Below are positions 7,284 through 16,700 of a stretch of 64,000 bases of DNA, piece by piece (the first letter of the stretch is position 1; every line of letters begins with the position of its first letter). The position numbers and the translations under genes are program-made. The notes under the pieces were generated by a model. The model ran no database searches, was not told where the DNA came from, and saw only the letters and a list, made by a program, of their open reading frames with translations. The DNA is from Herbidospora sakaeratensis (GTDB lineage Bacteria > Actinomycetota > Actinomycetes > Streptosporangiales > Streptosporangiaceae). Where the stretch lies: NCBI RefSeq assembly GCF_001570525.1, contig NZ_BBXC01000010.1, positions 124,001 to 188,000 on the forward strand, in the 5' to 3' direction.

Positions 7284-9122
7284 ATGTGTGGAATCACCGG
7301 CTGGGTGGACTACGAGCGCGACCTGACGGGAGCCAGGGAGGTCGCGCAGGCCATGACCGACACGATGAGCTGCCGGGGGCCCGACGACGAAGGACTCTGG
7401 CTCTCTCCGCACGCGGCGATCGGGCATCGCCGCCTCGCCATCATCGACCTCGCCGGAGGACGGCAGCCGATGATCGCCGAGGCCGACGGGCGGGAGCTGG
7501 CGGTGCTCACCTACAGCGGTGAGGTCTACAACTTCCAGGAGCTCCGCGACGAACTGGTCTCCCGGGGGCACGCCTTCCGGACGTACAGCGACACCGAAGT
7601 CCTGCTGCACGCCTACCTGGAGTGGGGCGAGGACCTCGCCGACCACCTGAACGGCATGTTCGCCTTCGCCGTCTGGGACACCCGCGACGAGCAGCTGATC
7701 CTGGTCCGCGACCGGATGGGCATCAAGCCGCTCTACTACTACCCGACCCACGACGGGGTGCTGTTCGGCTCGGAGCCGAAGGCGATCCTGGCCAACCCGA
7801 TGGCCGAGCGGGTCGTGGACGCCGACGGGCTGCGCGAGATGCTCGCGTTCGTGAAGACGCCCGAGGTGGCGATCTTCAAGGGCATGTACGAGGTCCGCCC
7901 CGGCCAGATCGTCAAGATCCGGCGCGAGGGCATCACGAAGCGGCGCTACTGGCAGCTGACCGCCTACGAGCACCCCGACGACGTCGCGGCCACGGTCCTG
8001 AACGTGCGGGGGCTGCTCGACGACATCATCGCCCGCCAGCTGATCAGCGACGTGCCGCTGTGCACGCTGCTGTCGGGCGGGCTCGACTCCAGCGCCGTGA
8101 CCGCGCTGGCCGCGCACGACCTGAAGGCGCAGGGCCTGGGCAAGGTGCGGTCGTTCTCGGTCGACTTCCTCGGCTACACCGAGAACTTCAAGCCCGACGC
8201 CGCCCGGGCGACGCCCGACGGCCCCTACGCGCACGACCTGGTCAGGCACGTCGGCTCCGACCACACCGACATCGTGCTCGACTCGGCCGACCTGATCGAC
8301 CCGGCCGTCAGGGCGGCGGTGCTGCGCGCCCGCGACCTGCCGGTCGGCATGGGCGACATGGACACCTCGCTCTACCTGCTGTTCCGTGCGATCCGCAGCC
8401 ACTCGACGGTGGCCCTGTCGGGCGAGTCGGCCGACGAGGTGTTCGGCGGCTACCAGTGGTTCCACGACCCGGTGGCCGTGCACGCCGACACCTTCCCGTG
8501 GCTGGCCGTCGGCGACATCGTGGGCCACATGAACCTGGACCTGCTCGACCAGGACCTGCTGCGGCTGCTCGACATCCCCGGCTACCAGGCCGACAGCTAC
8601 CACGACTCGATGGCCGAGGTGCCGCGCCTCCCCGGCGAGAACGGGCTGCAGGCGCGCATGCGCGAGATCAGCTACTTCAACCTGACCCGGTTCGTGCAGA
8701 TGCTGCTCGACCGCAAGGACCGCATGAGCATGGCCGTCGGGCTGGAGGTCCGCGTGCCCTTCTGCGACCACCGTCTCGTCAACTACGTGTTCAACGCGCC
8801 GTGGGCGATGAAGACGTTCGACGGCCGGGAGAAGAGCCTGCTCCGCGCGGCCTGCGCGGACATCCTGCCCGACTCGATCCTGCGCCGGGTCAAGTCGCCC
8901 TACCCGTCGACCCAGGACCCGTCGTACGGCGTCGCGCTCCGCGACGCCGCGCGCGAGCTCCTGTCCGGCGACTACCTGCCGAGCCAGGAGGTCATGGACC
9001 TCGTCGACGCCCGCAAGATGGTCAGCCGGGCCGACGGCGAGCCGCTGCCGAGGCCGCCGCTGGAGCGGCTGCTCCAGCTCGACGCCTGGCTGAAGGACTA
9101 CGAGGTCAAGGTGAGCGTCTGA
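7284..9122 (+). CDS. asnB: asparagine synthase (glutamine-hydrolysing)
   Basis: A 612-residue class II glutamine amidotransferase. It makes asparagine, or amidates a related acid, from aspartate, ATP and glutamine in the cytoplasm. Cys2 (MCGITGW) is the N-terminal nucleophile exposed by Met removal, which fixes the start. The glutaminase domain runs to about residue 200 and the synthetase domain carries the PP-loop SGGLDSS near residue 263. The length is close to AsnB-type enzymes. It is divergent from the DHFR-like gene across a 154-bp region and overlaps the LPFTG gene by 17 bp at its 3' end. No secondary-metabolite genes flank it, so primary metabolism is likely. Confidence 0.93.
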   Translation: MCGITGWVDYERDLTGAREVAQAMTDTMSCRGPDDEGLWLSPHAAIGHRRLAIIDLAGGRQPMIAEADGRELAVLTYSGEVYNFQELRDELVSRGHAFRTYSDTEVLLHAYLEWGEDLADHLNGMFAFAVWDTRDEQLILVRDRMGIKPLYYYPTHDGVLFGSEPKAILANPMAERVVDADGLREMLAFVKTPEVAIFKGMYEVRPGQIVKIRREGITKRRYWQLTAYEHPDDVAATVLNVRGLLDDIIARQLISDVPLCTLLSGGLDSSAVTALAAHDLKAQGLGKVRSFSVDFLGYTENFKPDAARATPDGPYAHDLVRHVGSDHTDIVLDSADLIDPAVRAAVLRARDLPVGMGDMDTSLYLLFRAIRSHSTVALSGESADEVFGGYQWFHDPVAVHADTFPWLAVGDIVGHMNLDLLDQDLLRLLDIPGYQADSYHDSMAEVPRLPGENGLQARMREISYFNLTRFVQMLLDRKDRMSMAVGLEVRVPFCDHRLVNYVFNAPWAMKTFDGREKSLLRAACADILPDSILRRVKSPYPSTQDPSYGVALRDAARELLSGDYLPSQEVMDLVDARKMVSRADGEPLPRPPLERLLQLDAWLKDYEVKVSV

Positions 9123-9663
9123 ACCGGCGACGGGTCAGCACGATCAGCGCGACGCCCTCCAGCGACGCGACCGCGCCCGCGAGCGCGAGCACGAGGAGGG
9201 CGTCGCCGTTCATTCCGGTGAAGGGCAACTCCTCGGGTTTCGCATGAGTGACACCGGAATCGTGCTGGACGCCGGAATCGCGGTCCGCCGCCGAATCTCC
9301 GTGAACGCCGGAATCGCGGTTAACTGCTGAATCGCGATTAATGCCCGAGTTGTCTGAGTCGCCCTCGAAGTTCAGTCCGTCGACATTGCCGTGAATGCCG
9401 TCGATGCCGCCCTTATGGCCGTCGTCGACGTGATGGGTCACCGGTTTTCCATGGTGGCGGTCCGGCTCCTCGGCTGACGGGTCGACGGGGTCCACGGGGT
9501 CGGGGTCGACCGGGTCGACCGGGTCCACCGGGTCGACCGTTCCCTCCGGGGGAAGCACCCGGATCGAGACCCCCATGCCGCCCGGATCCTCCGCCGCCAG
9601 CGCGGCTGCCGGTGTCATGGCGGCGAACATCAGTCCCGCCAGCGCGGCGATGCTTTTTCTCAT
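9106..9663 (-). CDS. small LPFTG sortase-anchored surface protein
   Basis: A 185-residue secreted protein. The signal peptide is about 1-26. A run of VDP triplets occupies about residues 45-63, then a His/Asp/Gly-rich part, then degenerate six-residue repeats built on RDS/DSGV. The sorting signal is LPFTG, then a hydrophobic helix and the basic tail RRRFRR. ATG 9663 is preceded by GGGAG. Sortase should link it to peptidoglycan; no sortase gene is in the window. It lies next to, and divergent from, the lectin/DUF11 surface genes and plays the part that small LPxTG proteins play in Firmicutes csc clusters. Confidence 0.85.
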   Translation of the reverse strand: MRKSIAALAGLMFAAMTPAAALAAEDPGGMGVSIRVLPPEGTVDPVDPVDPVDPDPVDPVDPSAEEPDRHHGKPVTHHVDDGHKGGIDGIHGNVDGLNFEGDSDNSGINRDSAVNRDSGVHGDSAADRDSGVQHDSGVTHAKPEELPFTGMNGDALLVLALAGAVASLEGVALIVLTRRRFRRSP

Positions 9664-9858
9664 TTCTCCCCCGTATATCCCTGCCCTCCGGCCCATATAC
9701 CCAATTGGCGGAAGTAAGGCGCATCGGGGGAAGCTTTACGGAATATGACCCGCTGAAAACCATGGGTGGAGACTAGGAATCCACGGACGATCTTGAGCAG
9801 TCCTCTTGGCGGTCGATTGACTACCTTCTCGAATTGATCGCTATGGGGGGCATTGCGG
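9664..9858. other. divergent intergenic region of the surface locus
   Basis: These 195 bp separate the LPFTG gene from the surface operon and are clearly richer in A/T than the flanking genes. They must hold promoters for both directions. A TTGACT hexamer at 9817-9822 is a possible -35 box for the rightward operon, but no convincing -10 follows at standard spacing. No ORF or inverted repeat of note is present. Confidence 0.5.
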
Positions 9859-10773
9859 ATGGTCAATTCGGTTCGGGGTGGCACGGCGGGATTCCTCGTC
9901 GTGTTGTGTCTTTTCTTGACCCAAGGCACACCGGTTCGGGCGGCCGAACCGGAGCCCGCCTTCTCGATGCAGGTCACGCCGACCCGGTTGGTCGTGCCGG
10001 CCGGGACGTCCGAGCACCGGTTCGAGGTGAGCAACAAGGGCCGGGAGGCGTTCCAGGTCACCGTCGAGAGGTCCGACTTCGTCGCCGGTGAGTCGGGGGC
10101 GATGCGCTTCCAGCCCGGCGCGCCCTACGCGGCGGCGGCCTGGGCCTCGGTCGATCCGATCCAGCTGACGGTGCCGCCGGGGGAGACCCGTCCGGTGACG
10201 CTGCGCGTGGTCGTGCCGCAGACCCCCGAACCCGGCGACCACCAGTTCGCGGTCATCTTCAAGGTCCCGGCGGCCAAGACCAGCGCGAACATCCGGATCA
10301 ACCGGGGGATCGCCGCGCCGGTGTTCGTCACCGTGCCCGGCGCGATCGACCGGTCGGCGGAGATCGCCGACCTGCGGGCGCCCGGGTTCGTGCTCGGCGG
10401 GCCGGTGCCGATCACCGCGAAGGTCCGCAGCACCGGCACGGTGCACCGGGACTTCCGGGGGCCCGAGCGCCTCAAGGCGCGGGCCGGCGGGTCGGAGCTG
10501 CTGTTCCCCGACTTCACCGTCGTGCGCGGGGCCACCCGCGAGGTCGCGGCCACCTGGGACGCCCCGCTCGTCTGCTTCTGCGACGTGACCGTGGCGGTGC
10601 CCGGCGGCAACACCCGGACGGTGCAGGTGGTCGTCTTCCCGCTGCACCTGCTCGTCGTCCTGGTCGCCGTCGTGATGGGCGGCGCGCTGGTCTGGGTGCT
10701 CGTCCGGCACCGGTACCGGCGCCGGGTCGAGTCGGCCGCGCGTGAGCTGGCGGGGAGTGGCAGCCGTGTTTAA
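9859..10773 (+). CDS. membrane-anchored Ig-like surface protein (DUF916/WxIP-like)
   Basis: A 304-residue protein: signal peptide (about 1-28), two beta-rich Ig-like domains, one C-terminal membrane helix (about 256-280) and a basic tail RHRYRRR. The first domain begins FSMQVTPTRLVVPAGTSEHRFEVSNKG and includes RFQPGAPYAAAAWASVDPIQLTVPPGETRPV, the pattern of DUF916-type proteins that accompany WxL proteins in Firmicutes. ATG 9859 is preferred over TTG 9853 because GGGGGG lies 8 bp before it. Its stop overlaps the GTG of the giant lectin gene, so the two are coupled. It is probably the membrane receptor for the secreted cap-domain proteins; that is inference from architecture. Confidence 0.7.
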   Translation: MVNSVRGGTAGFLVVLCLFLTQGTPVRAAEPEPAFSMQVTPTRLVVPAGTSEHRFEVSNKGREAFQVTVERSDFVAGESGAMRFQPGAPYAAAAWASVDPIQLTVPPGETRPVTLRVVVPQTPEPGDHQFAVIFKVPAAKTSANIRINRGIAAPVFVTVPGAIDRSAEIADLRAPGFVLGGPVPITAKVRSTGTVHRDFRGPERLKARAGGSELLFPDFTVVRGATREVAATWDAPLVCFCDVTVAVPGGNTRTVQVVVFPLHLLVVLVAVVMGGALVWVLVRHRYRRRVESAARELAGSGSRV

Positions 10774-13700
10774 GCGGGTTCTCGCCGTCGTCCTCGCCGC
10801 CTCGGCCGTGCACGTGCCCGCGTCGGTCTCGCACGCCGCCGGGTCGACGCTCTTCGTGCAGACGTTCAAGAACAACACCATCGACCCCGCCTATCCGGTG
10901 ACGATCCCGGCGCTGCCGGTCGGCTCGACCGGCGCCAACGCCGCCTGCCTGTCGGCCGCCGGGAACCTGACCGGGACCGGCCTGAAGAGCTGCCTCACCT
11001 CGACCGACGCCAACGGCTCGGGCGTGCTGCGGCTGACCAGCGCGGTCACCAGCCAGCAGGGCGGCATCTTCGGCGCGACGGCGGTGCCGACCTCGCAGGG
11101 CCTCGACGTGACGTTCAACATGTACCAGTACGGCGGCGGCGGGGCCGACGGCGTGGCGTTCGTCGCCGCGGCCGTCGATCCGGCCAACCCGGTGCCGCCC
11201 GCCAACATCGGGCGGCCCGGCGGTTCGCTGGGCTATTCGCCGTTCTCGTCCGGGGTCGGGCTGGCCAACGCCTACCTGGGGTTCGGCTTCGACGCGTACG
11301 GCAACTTCAGCAACTCCTCCTACCAGGGCAGCGGGTGCACGAACCCGGCCTACATCTCCACCAGCGGGATCGTCCCGGGCCAGGTCGTGGTGCGCGGGCC
11401 CGGCGCCGGCACCGTCGGCTACTGCGCGATCAACAGCACGGCCACCTCGACGAGCTCGGCGGCGCTGCGGCTGCGCGGCACCACGCGGGCGGCCTCGGTG
11501 GTCCCGGTCGCCATCGCGATCAACCCGACGTCGAGCGCGCTGACCACCGCCGCCGGCTTGTCGGTCGCGGCGGGCAGCTACACGGTCCAGTTCACCCCGG
11601 TCGGCGGTTCGCCCCGCACGCTGTCGGGCCCGCTGCCGACCGTGTCGTCGAGCCTCTACCCGTCGTCGACGTGGACGACGGCCACCGGCATCCCCCGGCA
11701 GCTCGCGTTCGGCTGGGTCGCCTCGACGGGCGGCGTCACCGACTTCCACGAGATCGACAACGTCGTGGTCAACAGCCTCAACCCGGTGCCCGACCTGACC
11801 GTGACGCAGACGAGCTACAACGGGACCGCGCCGAAGCCGGGCGACCCGGTGACCTACACGGTCCGGCCGGTGGTGTCGGCCACGGGCGCCAACGAGACGC
11901 TGCCGATCTCGGTGACCGAGACGCTGCCGGCCGGCGTGGTGCCCGTGGGCGCGTTCGGCGCCGGCTGGGTCTGCGGCGCGCCGTCCGGGCAGAAGATCAC
12001 CTGTACGAACTCCAACACCCCCTTCGCCAGCGGCACCACCCTGCCGACGATCACCGTCGTCGGCATCGTCACCGGGAGTTCGGTGACGCCGTCGACCGTG
12101 CAGACCGGTTCGACCGTGACGGTCTCCTCCAACGACGGCAACCCGGGCATCGCGACGACCACCACGGCGGGCACCATCCCGGCGGCCCCGTCGGGGATCA
12201 CGTTGTCGACCACCAGCGGCACCATCGCGGGCGGCGGGAGCGTGACCGTCAGCGGCTCGAACCTGACCGGCGCGACCGCCATCGAGATCGGCACCACGGC
12301 CGAACAACAAGCGGGCACGCCGGTCGTGCTGCTGCCGTGCTCCAGCGTGATCACCACGAACTGCTTCGTCGCCAACGCCAACGGCACGCTGACGATCCCG
12401 TCGATGCCGTCGCGTTCGACGGCCGCCGCCGTGACCGTGACGGTGGTGACCCAGGGCGTGGCGGGATCGGCCGCCTACACCTACACCTCGGCCCCGGCCA
12501 CGCCCGCCGCGCCCACCGCGACGGCAGGCGCGACCAGCGCGACCGTGACCTGGACGGCACCGGCCGCGAACGGCAGCCCGATCACGGGCTACGTCGTCAC
12601 GCCCTACCTGAACGGCGTCGCGCAGACGCCGGTCTCCTACCCCTCGACGGCGACGACCCAGACGCTCACCGGGCTGACTGCCGGGGCCTCCTACACCTTC
12701 ACCGTCGCGGCGGTGAACGCCATCGGGACCGGCACGGCCGGTCCGCAGTCGAACACGGTGGTGCCCTACACCGTGCCGGGGCGGCCGACGATCACCTCGG
12801 CGACCGCCGGAGACCTGTCGGCCACGCTGACCTGGTCGCCACCGGCCTCGAACGGCGGCAGCGCGATCACCGGCTACGTCGTGACGCCCTATCTCAACGG
12901 GGTGGCGCAGACGCCGGTCTCCTACTCGTCCACGGCGACGACGCAGACGGTCACCGGGCTGACGGCGGGGGCGGCGTACACCTTCACGGTGACGGCCGTG
13001 AACGCGGCCGGTCCCGGCCTGCCCTCGACGCCGTCGGCGACCGTGACGCCGAACGCCAACCCGCAGCTCACCTTCGGGCCGCCGCCGGGCGGGCAGGTGA
13101 ACGTGGCCTACAACGTGCCGCTGACGATGACGGGCGGCACCGCGCCGATCACCTGGTCGATCAGCGCCGGGTCGTTGCCGCCGGGGGTGACGCTCAACCC
13201 GTCGACCGGCCTGCTGTCGGGCACCCCGACGACGGCCGGCACCTACAACTTCACGGTCAGGATCCTCGACGCGAGCGGGCAGAGCGACACCCGCGCGGCG
13301 ACGGTGACGATCGCGGCGGCCCCCGTGCTGACCGTTCCGCCGCCCCCGGCCGCGCAGGTCGCCGTGGCCTACAACCTGCCGCTGTCGGTCTCGGGCGGCA
13401 CCGCGCCCTACACCTATTCGCTCGCCTCGGGGGCACTGCCGCCGGGGCTGACGCTGAACAGCACGACCGGCCTCATCTCGGGCACCCCGACCACACAGGG
13501 TGCCTACGCCTTCGCGGTCAAGGTCACCGACACGAACGGGCAGAGCGACACCAAGTCGGCGACGATCAACGTCGGGGCGGGGCCGCTCGTCATCACCAAG
13601 ACGGCCAACCAGTCGGCGGCGACGCCGGGGTCGACGCTCTCGTACACGATCACGGTGGCGAACACCGGCCCGTCGGCCTTCAGCGGGGTCACCCTGAGCG

Positions 13701-16700
13701 ACCCGCTGGCCGACGTGCTCGACGACGCCACCTACAACGGCGACCTGGCCGCCTCGCTGGGCAGCGCCTCGCTGAGCGGGCAGAACGTGACCTGGACCGG
13801 CAACCTGGCCGCCGGGGCGACCGCGACGATCACCTATTCGGTGACCGTGCGGACCGGCGGGAACGGCATCCTGACCGACACGGTCGTCTCGCCGACCTCG
13901 GGCACCAACTGCCCGGCGTCGAGCGCCGACAGCCGGTGCCGGTCGACGGTCACGCTGCAGGCGCTCTCCATCGGCAAGACCGCCGACACGGCCAACCCCA
14001 CGCCGGGGGCGACCGTGACCTACACGGTCACGGTCACCAACACCGGGAAGACGGCGTACTCCCCGGCCACGTTCTCCGACGCGCTCGCCGGAGTGCTCGA
14101 CGACGCGACGTACAACAACGACGCGACGGCGACCTCGGGCACCGTGACCTACGGTGCTCCGACGTTGTCGTGGTCGGGCAACCTGTCCGCGGGCGCGTCG
14201 GCCACCATCACCTACTCGGTGACGGTCCGCGACCCCGACCCCGGCGACCGCGCGCTGACCAACACGGTGACCTCGGCCAGCCCCGGGAACAACTGCCCGT
14301 GCACGGTCACCGTCACGACGCTGGTGCCGAGGCTGACCGTCACCACCGCCACCGACGTGTCGAGCACGACGCCCACCGGGGTGGTGCGCTACACGGTGAC
14401 CGCCACCAACACCGGGCAGACGACCTACCCGGCGGCCGACTTCACGCTGGCGCTGGCGGGCGACGCGACCTACGACAACGACGCCACCGCCACCTCCGGC
14501 AACCTGACGCTGAACCCGAACGGGACGATCACCTGGACCGGCCCGCTCGCGCCCGGCCAGTCGGTGACCGCGACCGCGTCGGTCACCGTCAACAACCCCG
14601 CCTCGGGCACCCTGACCAGCAACGTCACCTCGACGACGGCCGGCCTGAACTGCGTGTCGTGTACGACCTCCGTGCCGATCCGGCAACCCAGGCTCACCCT
14701 GACGAAGACGGCCGGTTCGCCGACCACCACGCCCGGCGGCACGGTCACCTACACGATCACCGCCGCCAACACCGGCCAGACCGCCTACCAGGGGGCCACC
14801 TTCACCGACTCGCTGGCGGGCGTGCTCCCCGACGCCGTCTACAACGGCGACGCCTCGGCCACCTCCGGCGCGGTCGCCTACAACACGCCGGTGTTGTCGT
14901 GGACGGGCGACCTCGCGGTGGGGGCCTCGGTGACGGTGACGTACACGGTGACCGTGAAGAACCCCGACCCGGGCGACCGGCTCATGTACAACACGGTCGT
15001 GTCGCCGGCCTTGGGCAGCACCTGCCCGCAGGGGTCGTCGAACCCGAGCTGCACCGCCGTGGTGAACGTGCTGCTCCCGGGCCTGACGATCACCCGGCAG
15101 GCCGACCGGGCCAGCGCCGCCCAGGGCGAGGTGATCAACTACACGATCACCGCCCAGAACACCGGCCAGACGCCCTACACCGGCGCGAGCCTGACCGACC
15201 AGCTGGCCCAGCTGCTCGACGACGCCGTCTACAACGGCGACGCCGCCGCGAGCTCCGGCACGGTGACCTACACCGCGCCGAACCTGACCTGGACGGGCGA
15301 CCTCGCCGTCGGCGCGACCGCGACGATCACCTATTCGGCGACCGTCCGCAACCCCGACCCCGGCGACGGGCTGATCACCGGCACGGTCGTGTCGACGGTC
15401 CCCGGATCGACCTGCGCGAGCGGGTGCTCGTCGACGGTCCGGTTGTCACGGCTCGCCCTGAGCCAGGCGTTCACCGAGACGAGCACCACCCCGGGTTCGG
15501 TCATCCACCTCAGCGCGACGTTCGCCAACACCGGCCAGACGCCCTACACGGGCCTCACCGTGTCGGCGTCCAGCGCCGACGTGATCGACGACGCCACCCC
15601 GAACGGCGACCAGGTCGCCACCTCGGGCAACCTGGTCCTGGGCCCGACCGGCATCAACTGGACGGGCGACATCCCCGTCGGCGGCACGGTGACCGTCACC
15701 GGCACGCTGACCGTGAAGAACCCCGACACCGGCAACAAGATCATCCGCGGCACGCTCGTCGCCGACGCGCCGGGCAGCTCCTGCCCGACCGGCGGGAGCG
15801 ACCCGGCCTGCACCGCGCGGATCGACGTGCTGATCCCGGCCCTGACGATCACCACCGTGCCCGACACCACCACGCAGGAGCCGGGAGGCGTCGTCCACTA
15901 CACGACGACGATCACCAACAGCGGCCAGACGCCCTACACGGGGATCAGCGTGACCGACGACCTGAGCGGTCTGCTCGACGACGCCGTCTACAACGCCGAC
16001 GCGTCGGCCACCGCGGGCACGGCCGTCTTCGCCACGCCGCAGCTGACCTGGACGGGCGACCTGGCCGTGGGCGCGTCGGCGGTCGTCACCTACAGCGTGA
16101 CCGTGCGCGACCCCGACCCGGGCGACAAGCAGCTCATCAACGCGGTCACCTCGGCCGCGCCGGGCAGCACGTGCGTCTCGGCCTGCGTGTCGCGGGTGGT
16201 CGTGCTGACTCCGGCGCTGACCATGGCGACCTCGGCCGACCGGCAGACCGCTATCCCGGGCGACACCGTCACCTTCACCACGACGATCACCAACACCGGC
16301 CAGACGCCCTACACGGGCGCCACGGCGCTCACCAGCCTGTCGGCCCTGCTCGACGACGCCGTGTACGGCGCCGACGCCGTCGCCACGTCGGGGTCGGTGG
16401 CCTACACCGCGCCGAACCTGACCTGGACGGGCGACCTCGCCGTCGGCGCCAGTACGACGATCACCTTCACGGCCGTGGTGAACAACCCCGACCTGGGCGA
16501 CAAACGGCTGACCGCGGTGACCACCTCGGCCGCCAGGGGCGCCAACTGCCCGGCCGGATCGGCCGACACGCCGTGCGCGGTCACGGTGGTGGTCACCGAC
16601 GTGACCGACCTGACCTTCACCAAGACGGCCGACCCGTCGTCGGTGGTCCGGGGCGGGGTCGTGACGTACACGGTCACCGTGGCCAACTCCGCCGCCACGA

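Noticed and set aside
7284-9122. asnB as part of a lasso-peptide or other biosynthetic cluster
   Set aside because: No precursor peptide, protease or PqqD-like gene is adjacent; the neighbours are a reductase and surface proteins.
10514-14686. Very long open frame (over 1,300 codons) on the minus strand opposite the giant surface gene, and another at 15446-19159
   Set aside because: Both are Arg/Gly/His-rich read-throughs with no domain, typical of the antisense frame of high-GC genes. The plus strand has clear lectin, Fn3 and DUF11 domains.
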